From CAIWHR01 sp963741355 (GTDB lineage Bacteria; Pseudomonadota; Gammaproteobacteria; Burkholderiales; Casimicrobiaceae), in the NCBI GenBank assembly GCA_963741355.1, contig CAVUIG010000008.1, positions 51,839-115,838 of the forward strand: DNA of 64,000 bases, written 5' to 3'. The notes under the pieces are model-generated. The model did not search any database. It was not told the origin of the DNA and saw only the letters and a program-made list of their open reading frames with translations. Shown here piece by piece: positions 1 to 11,392 of the stretch. Position numbers and translations under genes: made by a program. Each line of letters opens with the position of its first letter. Position 1 is the first letter of the stretch.

Positions 1-49
1 GATCGACGCGGCGGAGATCCCGGCATTCCTGCGCAAGCAGGCGGACTGA
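1..49 (+). CDS. ftsZ: cell division protein FtsZ, C-terminal tail (partial)
   Basis: Reading from base 2, the last 15 codons give IDAAEIPAFLRKQAD followed by TGA. The IPAFLRxQAD ending is the conserved C-terminal peptide of FtsZ that binds FtsA, ZipA and ZapD. The next gene is lpxC, which is the usual neighbour of ftsZ at the end of the dcw cluster. Only the tail lies in the window. Confidence 0.85.
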   Translation, partial: IDAAEIPAFLRKQAD

Positions 50-178
50 GGCGGGGGATTGTCGCGGTCGCCCGAGCGTGCTGCAATGCGGGAGCGGCGC
101 TGCCGTGGCCAGCGGCGCTGTGGTAGTATTGATACTTAAGCCCTTGAGGCGACACGGAAAAGAACCGCGGTGCACAGG

Positions 179-1093
179 ATGCTGAAGCAGCGGACGCTCA
201 AATCGGCGAGCAAGACGACGGGCGTGGGTGTGCACACCGGCGCGCGCGTCGATATCGTCCTGCGTCCGGCTCTTCCCGACACCGGAATCGTGTTCCATCG
301 CGTCGATCTGGCGCAGCCCGTCTCGATCCCGGCCGATGCGTTTCATGTCGGCGACACTCGGCTCTCGACCTCGCTCAGGCAGGACGGCGCGTCGATCTCG
401 ACCGTCGAGCACGTGCTGTCCGCGTGCGCCGGCCTTGGCATCGACAACATGCACATCGACGTCGCCGGACCGGAGCTGCCGATCATGGACGGCAGCGCGG
501 CGCCGTTCGTCTTCCTGCTGCAGTCGGCGGGGATCGTCGAGCAGGACGCGCGCAAGAAGTACATGCGCATCCTCGAGACGGTCGAGGTGCGCGACGGCGA
601 CAAGTGGGCGCGGCTCGAGCCGTTCGACGGCTTCAAGCTCGATTTCACGATCGACTTCCCGCATCCGATGTTCGGCTCCGAGAATCGCCAGGTCGTCATC
701 GATTTCGCCGAGCACTCGTACGTCAAGGAAGTCGCGCGGGCGCGCACGTTCGGCTTCATGCAGGACGTCGAGGCGATGCGATCCGCCGGCCTGGGGCTCG
801 GCGGCAGCCTGCAGAATGCGGTCGTGCTGGATGATTTCCGCGTGCTGAACAGCGAGGGGCTTCGCTACGACAACGAGTTCGTCAAGCACAAGGTGCTGGA
901 CGCGATCGGCGACCTCTACCTGCTGGGCCATCCGCTGATCGGCCTCTACACGACGTACAAGACCGGCCACGCGCTCAACAACATGCTGACGCGCGCGGTG
1001 ATGGCGCGCCGCGAAGCCTACGAGCTCGTGACGTTCGACACGCCGGGTGAAGTTCCCTCGGCGTTCAAGGACTGGCAGTTCGTGACGGCGTGA
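179..1093 (+). CDS. lpxC: UDP-3-O-acyl-N-acetylglucosamine deacetylase LpxC
   Basis: Zinc-dependent deacetylase that performs the first committed step of lipid A synthesis in the cytoplasm. The 304-residue product starts MLKQRTLK, the usual LpxC start. The in-frame GTG nine bases upstream (170) is less likely. Zinc and catalytic motifs are visible: STVEHVLSA near residue 75, PIMDGSAAPF near residue 100, and HKVLDAIGD near residue 237, which carries the His and Asp zinc ligands. Length matches the family (about 305). It follows ftsZ, as is normal at the end of the division/cell-wall cluster. The stop overlaps the next small gene. Confidence 0.97.
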   Translation: MLKQRTLKSASKTTGVGVHTGARVDIVLRPALPDTGIVFHRVDLAQPVSIPADAFHVGDTRLSTSLRQDGASISTVEHVLSACAGLGIDNMHIDVAGPELPIMDGSAAPFVFLLQSAGIVEQDARKKYMRILETVEVRDGDKWARLEPFDGFKLDFTIDFPHPMFGSENRQVVIDFAEHSYVKEVARARTFGFMQDVEAMRSAGLGLGGSLQNAVVLDDFRVLNSEGLRYDNEFVKHKVLDAIGDLYLLGHPLIGLYTTYKTGHALNNMLTRAVMARREAYELVTFDTPGEVPSAFKDWQFVTA

Positions 1094-1365
1094 CTCGTCT
1101 GGTCACGGCGCCGGTGCCTTCGCTCGGCCATCGCAGCACGCATGACCCCGCGACGCAACGCGCTGAGCGGCCCGACCTCGTGCTCGCGCGGCTCCTGCTC
1201 ATCATCCCGCTGGTCGCGATCGCCATCGCCGCCATCCTCTATTTCTCCACGCGCGATCGCCGTTACCTCAAGTTCATCCGGGAGACCGTCCGATTCACGA
1301 TCATCGTCGCCATCGTCGTGTTCCTCTATTTCGCGGCGCGGCGATTGGGCATGCACATCGGCTGA
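1090..1365 (+). CDS. small two-helix membrane protein of unknown function
   Basis: A 91-residue product beginning at a GTG that overlaps the lpxC stop (GTGA), so it is probably translationally coupled to lpxC. Two hydrophobic segments are visible: LARLLLIIPLVAIAIAAILY around residues 30-50 and TIIVAIVVFLYFAA around residues 70-84. A charged linker (STRDRRYLKFIRE) lies between them, as in a hairpin inner-membrane protein. I do not recognise a family name. The coupling to lpxC is seen in the sequence; any role in envelope biogenesis is only inferred from position. Confidence 0.6.
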   Translation: MTRLVTAPVPSLGHRSTHDPATQRAERPDLVLARLLLIIPLVAIAIAAILYFSTRDRRYLKFIRETVRFTIIVAIVVFLYFAARRLGMHIG

Positions 1366-1660
1366 ATTCGGCGGATATAAGCGAGCGGTAGGGATCGTCC
1401 TGATCGCCTGCAAAGATCGCGGAGTCGAATGGGAGGTCATTGCGCAACGCCAGGATCGTCGAGGTCCGGACGTATTTCATCGCCGACATGGACCTCCAGC
1501 AAGCTGCTTTCCCCCACAGTGAGCGCGGATACCTGCGAACGATTCCGAGCGGCAACAGTCTGGAAAGTCTGGTCACAAGAGTTGACGCCGTTCAATGGGA
1601 TAGTTTAGAGTTTTCGTTCCCGCCATAGTCTGCAACGTCGCTCAACGAAGGAGGCCAACG
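1366..1660. other. intergenic region between the lpxC unit and cytochrome c
   Basis: About 295 bases without a convincing gene. Short open frames here have no start signal or recognisable product. The right end holds the promoter-like sequence listed separately and a strong AAGGAGG ribosome site (1648-1654) for the cytochrome gene. Confidence 0.5.
1582..1609 (+). promoter_or_regulatory. candidate sigma-70 promoter of the cytochrome c gene
   Basis: TTGACG (1582-1587) and TTTAGA (1604-1609) are separated by 16 bases and lie about 50 bases upstream of the cytochrome c ATG. The -35 is strong and the -10 only fair. This is a pattern call without experimental support. Confidence 0.35.
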
Positions 1661-1961
1661 ATGAAGTCGGTTCTGTTGTCGGTTGCGATCTGCCGGGTTG
1701 GTGGCGGCAGGAGCGGCAAATGCGCAGGACGGCGCGGCGCTCGCGCAGAAGAGTGGTTGCCTGAACTGCCACGCGGTGGACACGAAGAAGGTCGGCCCGC
1801 CGCTCAAGGAGGCGGCGGCCAAGCTCAAAGGCAAGTCGAATGCCGAGGCCGTGGCGGCGATCAAGGGATCGAAGGCGCATGCGCAACTCAAGGCTTCGGA
1901 CGAAGACCTGACCTCGATCAACACGTGGATGCAGTCGGGGTTCGCGCGCGCCGGAATGTAG
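1661..1961 (+). CDS. small monoheme c-type cytochrome (single-base frameshift in the signal peptide)
   Basis: Periplasmic class I cytochrome c of about 99 residues with one CLNCH heme-attachment motif and a likely distal Met near the C-terminus (NTWMQSGFARAGM). The ATG at 1661 sits behind AAGGAGG. The first codons encode the start of a signal peptide (MKSVLLSVAI), but the remainder (AGLVAAGAANAQDGAALAQK) is in the next frame. Removing one base near 1692 (atc-t-gcc) joins them into a normal signal peptide ending ANAQ. I read this as an intact gene with a one-base insertion error. An intrinsic terminator follows about 95 bases later. Confidence 0.85.
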
Positions 1962-2055
1962 CGGCAGCAACGCGGCGCAACAGGCGGCGCGGCTGGCGGC
2001 CGTATTCTGGCGCGGTCAGCAAAGCGCAACGCCGGTGACCTCGCGAATGACGGAG

Positions 2056-2083
2056 CGGGCGGTCCGAAAGGGCCGCCCGTTTT
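2056..2083 (+). terminator. intrinsic terminator after cytochrome c
   Basis: A 10-bp stem CGGGCGGTCC / GGGCCGCCCG with a GAAA tetraloop (one G-T pair) is followed by TTTTC. Strong rho-independent form. Confidence 0.8.
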
Positions 2084-2426
2084 CATTGGGTCGATCGCCG
2101 ACGGCGGACGGCGTGATGACCCGATTCCTTGTGCCGACCCGGCCGCGAACGCATCGGCACCGCTCAATGTGGAGCGCCGGGACCCCATTGATGCGAAGTT
2201 CCACGCGAATACTTGCGCTGCGTCAAGGATGTGCCGTGGTTACGCTACGCGTTACACCGTAAAATCGGGGCCATCAGATCAGCGTCGCGCCGGCGTCCGC
2301 GGGTGCCGGGCGCGTGCCTCTGCGGTGCCGCCGATTCGGAAGTCACGCCTCCGATTGACCAACTCGGCTGTACGCACGGGCGCATCGACACGTAGCCGAA
2401 GATTCAATGACTGACGGGAGAAGCAA
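2084..2426. other. intergenic region, no recognised content
   Basis: About 340 bases between the terminator and the OB-fold gene. I see no gene, tRNA or repeat with support. The right end holds GGGAGAAG, the ribosome site of the next gene. Confidence 0.4.
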
Positions 2427-3170
2427 ATGAGGAAACTGCTTGTGGGCATCGCGTTACTAGCCTTCGCGGGGATCGCAATCGCCGCGGATTCACCGGCGCC
2501 TGCGCAGCCGCAGATCGCGACATTGAGCGGCAAGGTCCTCGAAGTGAAGGACGTCGACAGCTACACGTACATGCGCCTCCAGACGAAGGACGGCGAACTG
2601 TGGGCCGCGGTGAACAAGACGCCGGTGAAGGTGGGTGCGGACATCACGATCTACGATCCGGCGATGATGGTGAATTTCGAGAGCAAGGCGCTGAAGAAGA
2701 CGTTCGACCGGATCGTCTTCGGCTCGATTCCGGTGCCGGTCGCCAATGCCACGCCCGCGGCGGCTGCTCCCGCCGGCTCGACCGACATGGCGGCGATGCA
2801 CGCCGGCATGGCAAAGAGCGCGGGCGCCGGCGCGGAAGTCAAGAGCATCAAGGTTGCGAAGGCCAAAGGGCCGGATGCGCGCACCGTCGCCGAAGTCACG
2901 ACGCAGGGCGCCGCCCTCAAAGGCAAGACCGTCGTCGTTCATGGCCAGGTCGTGAAGTTCACGCCCGAAGTAATGGGCAAGAACTGGGTTCATCTGCGCG
3001 ATGGATCGGGCTCCGCCACGGATGGCAGCAACGACGTTCTGGTCACGACCAAGGACGAAACCAAGATCGGTGACATCGTGCTGGCCAAGGGCATCGTGCA
3101 GACCGACAAGAACTTCGGCTCGGGTTATGCGTACAAGGTCCTGATCGACGAGGCGAAGCTTTCGAAGTAG
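2427..3170 (+). CDS. periplasmic protein with two OB-fold-like domains
   Basis: A 247-residue exported protein with a signal peptide (about residues 1-20, cleaved after AIAA). The first half contains LSGKVLEVKDVDSYTYMRLQ and GELWAAVNKTPVKVG, and the second half GKTVVVHGQVVKFTPEVMGK and NWVHLRDGSGS. Both have the pattern of small OB-fold nucleic-acid-binding-like or BOF domains. An Ala/Pro-rich linker with met-rich stretches (DMAAMHAGMAKS) separates them. Proteins of this type are often annotated as DNA-binding or tRNA-anti-like, but an exported protein is unlikely to bind tRNA and the true ligand is unknown. It stands alone with its own ribosome site. Confidence 0.65.
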   Translation: MRKLLVGIALLAFAGIAIAADSPAPAQPQIATLSGKVLEVKDVDSYTYMRLQTKDGELWAAVNKTPVKVGADITIYDPAMMVNFESKALKKTFDRIVFGSIPVPVANATPAAAAPAGSTDMAAMHAGMAKSAGAGAEVKSIKVAKAKGPDARTVAEVTTQGAALKGKTVVVHGQVVKFTPEVMGKNWVHLRDGSGSATDGSNDVLVTTKDETKIGDIVLAKGIVQTDKNFGSGYAYKVLIDEAKLSK

Positions 3171-3368
3171 TCGCGGGACGCATCGCGACATTCGATTGCC
3201 GGGGCAATCGGACAAGGGATATGATGCCGGGTCGCTGCGCGACTCGGCATCGCTATTTTCGCCAGCGCCAATCGACGCGACGACGCTGCGCCACGTAACG
3301 CTGCGCCCGTCGAAGGGCCGGCTCCGCAGTCGACGAGCTCGAGTTCCTGAACACATTCGGAGTCAACG

Positions 3369-4397
3369 ATGAAAGACATCCATCGCAAGACCGGCTGGCT
3401 TGCCGCGTCGCTGCTCTTCCTGATCGCAGCCGCGCTCCCAGCGCTGGCGCAGGCGCCGGATCCGCTGCCATCGTGGAATGACGGTGCCGCGAAGCGGGCG
3501 ATCGTCGAGTTCGTGAAAGCGACCACTACCCAGGGCACTCCGGACTTCGTGCAGCCGGCTGATCGTATCGCCACGTTCGACCAGGACGGGACGCTGTGGG
3601 TCGAGCATCCGATGTATTCGCAGCTCATGTACTGCCTCGAGCGCGTACCGGCGGTCGTCAAGGCGAAGCCGGAGCTCGCCAAGGTCGAGCCGTTCAAGAC
3701 CGTCTTGTCAGGAAACCGCGAGGCGATCGCCAAGCTCCCGATGAAGGATCTGGAGAAGATCCTCGCCGCGACGCTGACCGGCATGTCGGTCGAGGAATTC
3801 CAGGACCAGGTGAAGCAGTGGCTCGCCGTGGCCAGGGACCCGCGCTGGAAGAAGCCGTATACCGAGCTCACGTATCTACCGATGCAGGAAGTGCTGAAGT
3901 ACCTGCGCGCCAACGGCTACAAGACGTACATCGTCACCGGTGGCGGGCAGGACTTCGTGCGCGTGTATGCGGAAGCGACCTACGGCATTCCGCCCGAGCA
4001 GGTCGTCGGCAGCGCCGGGGCGACCAAGTTCGGTTACGACAAGGACGGCCGGCCGTTCCTGACCAAGGAGCCGAAGCTCCTGCTCAACGACGACAAGGCT
4101 GGCAAGCCCGAGGGCATCCACCTGATGATCGGAAGGCGGCCCTATGCGGCATTCGGCAACACGGCCGGCGACCAGCAGATGCTCGAGTACACGCAAGCCG
4201 GCGACGGCAGGCGACTGGAGATGCTGGTATTGCATGACGACGCGCAGCGCGAGTATGCGTACGGGCCGGCGGCCGGGCTTCCGGCTTCCAAGATCGGGAC
4301 GTTCAGCCAGCAGTTGTACGACATCGCGAAGGCGCGCGGCTGGACCGTCATCAGCATGAAGAACGACTGGAAGAAGATATTTTCATTCGAACCGTGA
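3369..4397 (+). CDS. exported HAD-superfamily phosphatase-like hydrolase
   Basis: A 342-residue protein with a signal peptide ending in PALAQ near residue 28. The HAD motif I nucleophile signature DxDGT appears as ATFDQDGTLWVEH near residue 70. Motif II is probably YIVTGGGQDF near residue 195. The acidic motif III/IV region around GDQQMLEYTQAGDGRR resembles the GDxxxD form. This fits a periplasmic haloacid-dehalogenase-type phosphohydrolase. The substrate cannot be told from the sequence. A 5' region of about 200 bases separates it from the preceding gene and it has no obvious operon partner. Confidence 0.8.
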   Translation: MKDIHRKTGWLAASLLFLIAAALPALAQAPDPLPSWNDGAAKRAIVEFVKATTTQGTPDFVQPADRIATFDQDGTLWVEHPMYSQLMYCLERVPAVVKAKPELAKVEPFKTVLSGNREAIAKLPMKDLEKILAATLTGMSVEEFQDQVKQWLAVARDPRWKKPYTELTYLPMQEVLKYLRANGYKTYIVTGGGQDFVRVYAEATYGIPPEQVVGSAGATKFGYDKDGRPFLTKEPKLLLNDDKAGKPEGIHLMIGRRPYAAFGNTAGDQQMLEYTQAGDGRRLEMLVLHDDAQREYAYGPAAGLPASKIGTFSQQLYDIAKARGWTVISMKNDWKKIFSFEP

Positions 4398-4480
4398 GCG
4401 ACAGTCCGAGTCCAAGCTCGGCCTGATACCCCGATGCGATAACCTCCGGCCCGGCGCCGGGACCGAGAGTGGAGCGATTC

Positions 4481-5302
4481 ATGGCAATGAGAAATAACGA
4501 ATTGGGTTGGGTCGCCGCGGTGTCCGCCGCTGCGCTGATCGCCGCGTTGCCGGCCCATGCGGAATTGAGCGCCGAGGAGCTGGCGAAGATCGCGCAGAAT
4601 CCGGTCGGCAACATGATCAGCGTCCCGTTCCAGAACAACACCAACCTCAATTTCGGCCCGGAGAAGGGGAACCAGAACATCCTCAACATCCAGCCGGTGA
4701 TCCCGATCGAGGTCGACAAGGACTGGAACATCATCACGCGCACGATCATCCCGCTGATCTGGATGCCGTCGCTCGGGCCGGACACCCCGGCGAAGAGCGG
4801 CATCGGCGACATCCAGCTGTCGGCATTCCTGTCGCCGGCGAATCCGGGTGAATGGATCTGGGGTCTCGGCGCAATCACGCAGATTCCGACCAACAGCAGC
4901 GAGGAGCTCGGCAACAAGAACTGGGGACTCGGCCCGACCGCCGTGGTGCTGCACATCAAGCACGGCGATCCATGGGTCTACGGCGTGCTGGTGAACAACA
5001 TCTGGTCGCTGACCAGCAGTGAGCAGGGCGGCGCGTACAACAACGGCCTCATCCAGCCGTTCCTCAATTACAACTTCTCGGATGGGGCGTACTTGACCAG
5101 CGCGCCGATCCTGACCGTCGACTGGAAGGCGGACAGCAGTCAGCGCTGGACAGTGCCCATCGGCGGCGGCGTCGGCAAAATCTTCCACATTGGCAAGCTG
5201 CCGGTGAATACCCAGTTATCGGCGTATTACAACGTGGTGAGACCGGACGACGGCGCCAATTGGCAGATCCGCGCGCAGGTCCAGCTGATGTTCCCGAAGT
5301 AA
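4481..5302 (+). CDS. outer-membrane beta-barrel protein (neuromedin U / MetA-pathway-like family)
   Basis: A 273-residue exported protein with a signal peptide ending PAHA. It matches the group often labelled neuromedin-U-like: an N-terminal AEELAKIAQNPVGNMISVPFQ motif followed by NILNIQPVIPIEV and alternating hydrophobic strands (TRTIIPLIWMPS, GLGPTAVVLHIKHG). The final residues VQLMFPK end in a beta strand, as barrels do. The function in the family is unknown and transport of hydrophobic compounds is a common guess. I chose ATG 4481, with GGAG about 8 bases upstream, over the GTG at 4469. Confidence 0.7.
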   Translation: MAMRNNELGWVAAVSAAALIAALPAHAELSAEELAKIAQNPVGNMISVPFQNNTNLNFGPEKGNQNILNIQPVIPIEVDKDWNIITRTIIPLIWMPSLGPDTPAKSGIGDIQLSAFLSPANPGEWIWGLGAITQIPTNSSEELGNKNWGLGPTAVVLHIKHGDPWVYGVLVNNIWSLTSSEQGGAYNNGLIQPFLNYNFSDGAYLTSAPILTVDWKADSSQRWTVPIGGGVGKIFHIGKLPVNTQLSAYYNVVRPDDGANWQIRAQVQLMFPK

Positions 5303-5438
5303 CGCGCAAGTCCCCGTTGCCGCTCCTTGCGAGTGATCGCCGCCGGCGAGCGATGTACTTGGCACGTTCAATGCTGTGGTTACCCTCCCGGGTCGCCCGT
5401 GGCGCCCGGACCACGAGCGTTCATAGCGGAGGTGAGCC

Positions 5439-5582
5439 ATGTATTGGATGCTATTGCCGCCAAGTGCCAACGCCGGACGGCACATTGAAGGTCGATCATT
5501 GCCGCTGGGCGGCCATCTGATGGCGGTCCTTCGCGCGGGATGGGGCGCAGTCATGCACCTGGTCGCGCCCCACGGTCGGTAG
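5439..5582 (+). CDS. candidate small protein (47 residues) with a strong ribosome site
   Basis: The short frame starts MYWMLLPPSANAG and ends APHGR. It is preceded by GGAGGTGA three bases before the ATG, the best Shine-Dalgarno match in this part of the window. The gap between the outer-membrane protein and DciA-like gene is otherwise empty. Hydrophobicity is moderate and there is no recognisable domain. The ribosome site is the only real support, so this remains a candidate. Confidence 0.3.
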   Translation: MYWMLLPPSANAGRHIEGRSLPLGGHLMAVLRAGWGAVMHLVAPHGR

Positions 5583-5608
5583 GTCGAATCGTTGGCCAAC
5601 GAACCTGT

Positions 5609-6043
5609 TCAGCCGGCCCGGCGCACGAACTTGGCCAGGGCCGCCTTGAGGGGCCCTTCGGGAAGGTCCCGGGAAAGCTTGATAAGGGGTTGAATTGCCG
5701 CCCTATCTATCTGATTTGCCTTGGATTTCACCGGATGGTCGGGGTCGATCCGAACTTGCACGCGGACCCGTATTACGCTAAATTGACGCGCCTCGCGCCT
5801 GAATTCGGCGAGAAGGTCCGGGATTCGCTGCTTCACGGCGGCGGCGATGGCACCGGCATCCGCGGCGACGACGAGTTCGGTGCCCGTCGCCTCGACGACA
5901 CGGACGCGCTGGGCGAGCGACCGCGGCAAGTGCCGGGTCAGGAGTCCGGTGAGCACCGCCTCCTGACGGCGGCGCGCTTCCCAGGCGGCGAGCGTCGCGT
6001 CGGCGGCGACAACGGTTTTAATGGGCTGCGGCGAACGCGGCAT
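5609..6043 (-). CDS. DciA-like protein (DUF721)
   Basis: A 144-residue protein of the DUF721 family, whose founding member DciA loads the replicative helicase DnaB in bacteria lacking DnaC. The typical N-terminal helical region with LTGLLTRHLPRSLAQRV and the short KH-like core VRVVEATGTELVVAAD with AVKQRIPDLLAEFRR are visible. In betaproteobacteria a DUF721 gene commonly lies between lpxC and secA, divergent from the M23 peptidase, exactly as here. The helicase-loader role is taken from the family and was not tested. Confidence 0.8.
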   Translation of the reverse strand: MPRSPQPIKTVVAADATLAAWEARRRQEAVLTGLLTRHLPRSLAQRVRVVEATGTELVVAADAGAIAAAVKQRIPDLLAEFRREARQFSVIRVRVQVRIDPDHPVKSKANQIDRAAIQPLIKLSRDLPEGPLKAALAKFVRRAG

Positions 6044-6096
6044 GAATGTGCGGGTCGGCCGGGGATCATGCCGGCGGGCCTTTGGGAGGAAGCCAA

Positions 6097-7029
6097 TTGA
6101 ACATCATTCTGCTGTCGAGCGCCACGACGCGTGCCCGCGTGCTCACGCTCGACTGGCGGCACGGGATGCTGGGCGCGTTCGGGCTGATGGCCATGGTGAT
6201 CGGCTGCGCGCTGATCTTCAATTTCATCACGCTGAAATACGCGGCGACGTCGCAGAATCCTTTCCTTCAGGCGCTCCTTCTCGCCGACCAGCGCCAGGAA
6301 GCCGTCAAGACGCAGGAAATCGTCCAGAGCCATCTCAACACGATGGCGATCCGTCTCGGCGAGCTGCAGGCGCGCGTGTTGCGGCTGGACGGTCTGGGCG
6401 AGCATCTCGCCAAGGCCGCCGGCTTGAAGCCCCAGGAATTGCCATCGCTCAAGACCGACGAGACGACCCCGGGGGTGGGTGGCGCCGAATCCACGACGAT
6501 GCCATCGCGCAAGATCTCGGTGGAGGAATTCTCCGGGCTCCTCGTCAAGCTCACGCAGCAGGTGGACCAGCGCTCCGACCAGCTCAGCGTCCTCGAAGCG
6601 CTGCTGGTCCAGAACTCGGCGAACCTCAAATTCATGCCGACGCTGGCCCCGATCATCAACGGCTGGTTCTCGTCGAACTTCGGCTACCGCATCGACCCCT
6701 TCACCGGATTGCAATCTTTCCACGAAGGGATCGACTTCCCGGCGAACCGGGGAGCGGACGTCGTGGCCGCCGCCAGCGGCAAGGTCATCGCGGCGGGATG
6801 GCACCCGCAGTATGGTAAAATCGTCGAGATCGATCACGGTAACGGACTGGTGTCCGTTTATGCACATGCGTCGCAGGTCTTCGTGAACGAAGGAGACCTC
6901 GTGATGCGTGGCCAGCGCATCGCGCTGGTGGGGTCGACCGGCCGCTCGACCGGCCCGCACCTGCACTTCGAGGTCCGGCTGAATGGAGTGCCGCAGAATC
7001 CCGCGCGTTTCATCCGCTCGTCGAGCTGA
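6097..7029 (+). CDS. M23-family metallopeptidase / murein hydrolase with N-terminal membrane anchor
   Basis: A 310-residue protein starting at TTG 6097 behind GGGAGGAAG. The upstream in-frame start at 6046 lacks a ribosome site. One transmembrane segment (FGLMAMVIGCALIFNFI, about residues 26-42) is followed by a probable coiled coil (residues 60-190). The C-terminal lysostaphin-like M23 domain shows the zinc motifs HEGIDF and GPHLHFEV plus HGNGLVSVYAH. The protein either cuts peptidoglycan cross-links or activates an amidase in the periplasm. It immediately precedes secA and is separated from it by an intrinsic terminator-like hairpin. Confidence 0.9.
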   Translation: MNIILLSSATTRARVLTLDWRHGMLGAFGLMAMVIGCALIFNFITLKYAATSQNPFLQALLLADQRQEAVKTQEIVQSHLNTMAIRLGELQARVLRLDGLGEHLAKAAGLKPQELPSLKTDETTPGVGGAESTTMPSRKISVEEFSGLLVKLTQQVDQRSDQLSVLEALLVQNSANLKFMPTLAPIINGWFSSNFGYRIDPFTGLQSFHEGIDFPANRGADVVAAASGKVIAAGWHPQYGKIVEIDHGNGLVSVYAHASQVFVNEGDLVMRGQRIALVGSTGRSTGPHLHFEVRLNGVPQNPARFIRSSS

Positions 7030-7072
7030 ACGGAGCACATGGGCCCGCGCCGCCTGCAAGCGGGCGCGAAAC

Positions 7073-7104
7073 AGGGGTGAGGCGGTCCTCACCCCTTGTT
7101 TTTT
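7073..7104 (+). terminator. intrinsic terminator-like hairpin between the M23 gene and secA
   Basis: Stem AGGGGTGAGG / CCTCACCCCT with loop CGGT is followed by TGTTTTTT. It ends only 28 bases before the secA ATG, so there is no room for a promoter between it and secA. The hairpin therefore either lies in the secA leader or most secA transcription reads through it. Confidence 0.75.
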
Positions 7105-7131
7105 ACGCCCGCGCCCGAAACTCGGAATTTC

Positions 7132-9887
<2,756 letters not shown>

Positions 9888-10162
9888 CGTAAAGCTACTG
9901 CGCGGTAAAGCTGCTGCGCGGACCGTCTGCTTCGTTGTGTCCTCGCTCGGCCCTCGCTGTACTTCCATGTACTATCTCGGGCCTCGCTGCGGGCCGCCTC
10001 GCATACGGCCCGCTCGCGACGCTTTCCCCTTCAGGCGAGATCCGGATACCGCGCACTCCAATCCGCTGCTCCGCTGCACCGTCGCGCAGTCCGCGCCTAT
10101 CGACGGCACTGCATTCGGTCCGTGCGATAGAATCGGCGTGACGCGACGAATCGGCCCCGCTC
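9888..10162. repeat. intergenic repeat patch after secA
   Basis: Non-coding. Begins with a 16-bp tandem pair, TAAAGCTACTGCGCGG (9890-9905) and TAAAGCTGCTGCGCGG (9906-9921). Then follows a C/T-rich element containing TGTACTTCCATGTACTA, with the GTAC units forming a small palindrome, and repeated CTCGG/GCCTCGC. Similar elements occur at 11393-11535 and 34500-34570, which suggests a dispersed intergenic repeat family of this genome. Confidence 0.55.
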
Positions 10163-11392
10163 ATGCCCGTCCGCTACACGCCGCCACGCCCTGAGGATCT
10201 CCTGCCGGTCGCAGGCATGACGCTCGGCACGGCTGCAGCAAAGATCAAGAACTGGCAACGCGACGACGTCGTGCTGGTGCTGTTCGAGCCCGGAACCGTC
10301 GCGGCGGGCGTGTTCACGCAGAACCGATTCTGCGCGGCGCCGGTCACGGTCTGCCGGCGCCACCTCGCCGGCGACGGCCGCGTCCGCGCGCTCGTGATCA
10401 ACGCCGGCAACGCGAATGCCGGCACTGGCGCGACCGGAGTCGCAGATGCCGAGACGACCTGCGCCGCGATCGCGAGCCTGCTGGGCTGCCCGATCCAGGA
10501 AGTGCTGCCGTTCTCGACCGGCGTCATCATGGAGCCGCTGCCGACCGAGAAGATCGTCGCCGCGCTGCCGCAGGCAAAATCGACGCAGGCCCCCGACCAC
10601 TGGTTCGCCGCGGTCTCCGCGATGATGACGACCGATACGGTGCCCAAAGGCGCGTCGCGGCGTGTCGACATCGACGGCGTGCCGGTGACGGTCACGGGAA
10701 TCGCCAAAGGCTCGGGGATGATCCATCCGAATATGGCGACGATGCTGGCCTTCGTCGCCACCGACGCCCCGGTGACGCGCGCGATCCTGGCCGGGCTGAC
10801 GCCGTCGATCGCCGATGCATCCTTCAACTGCGCGACAGTCGACGGCGACACGTCGACCAACGACAGCTTCGTCATCGTTGCGACGGGGCGCGCCGGAATC
10901 GCTCCCATCCAGCGCATCGACGATCCGCGACTCGCCTCCCTTCGCGCGGCGCTCACCGAGGTCGCGATCGAGCTCGCGCAGGCGATCGTGCGCGACGGCG
11001 AGGGCGCGACCAAGTTCATGACCATCACCGTCGAAGGCGGCCGCGATGCTGCCGAATGCCGCAAGGTCGCGCTCGCGATCGCGCATTCTCCGCTCGTCAA
11101 GACCGCTTTCTTCGCGTCCGATCCGAACCTCGGGCGCATCGTCTGCGCGATCGGCAACGCCGGCGCTCCCGACCTTGATCCTTCCGGCGTGTCGTTCTGG
11201 CTCGACGACGTGCAGGTCGTGCACGCGGGCGGCCGCGCGAAATCGTACCGCGAGGAGGACGGCCAGCGCGTCATGAAGCAGGAGGAAATCACGGTGCGCG
11301 TCGCGCTGGGCCGCGGCGACGCGCGGGCGCATGTGTGGACCTGCGACTTCTCGCACGACTATGTCAGCATCAACGCGGACTACCGCAGCTGA
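10163..11392 (+). CDS. argJ: bifunctional glutamate N-acetyltransferase / ornithine acetyltransferase ArgJ
   Basis: Arginine biosynthesis enzyme that moves the acetyl group from acetylornithine to glutamate and can also acetylate glutamate from acetyl-CoA. It is a 409-residue ArgJ with the autoproteolytic cleavage site ATML in GSGMIHPNMATMLAFV near residue 190; the Thr becomes the N-terminal nucleophile of the beta chain. Other marks are LVINAGNANAGTG, EVLPFSTGVIMEPLP and the C-terminal SINADYRS. Starts at ATG 10163 directly after the repeat patch and has no visible operon partner. Confidence 0.97.
   Translation: MPVRYTPPRPEDLLPVAGMTLGTAAAKIKNWQRDDVVLVLFEPGTVAAGVFTQNRFCAAPVTVCRRHLAGDGRVRALVINAGNANAGTGATGVADAETTCAAIASLLGCPIQEVLPFSTGVIMEPLPTEKIVAALPQAKSTQAPDHWFAAVSAMMTTDTVPKGASRRVDIDGVPVTVTGIAKGSGMIHPNMATMLAFVATDAPVTRAILAGLTPSIADASFNCATVDGDTSTNDSFVIVATGRAGIAPIQRIDDPRLASLRAALTEVAIELAQAIVRDGEGATKFMTITVEGGRDAAECRKVALAIAHSPLVKTAFFASDPNLGRIVCAIGNAGAPDLDPSGVSFWLDDVQVVHAGGRAKSYREEDGQRVMKQEEITVRVALGRGDARAHVWTCDFSHDYVSINADYRS

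Noticed and set aside
1440..1628. A 62-residue gene before cytochrome c
   Set aside because: No ribosome site, no recognisable features, and it overlaps the promoter-like sequence.
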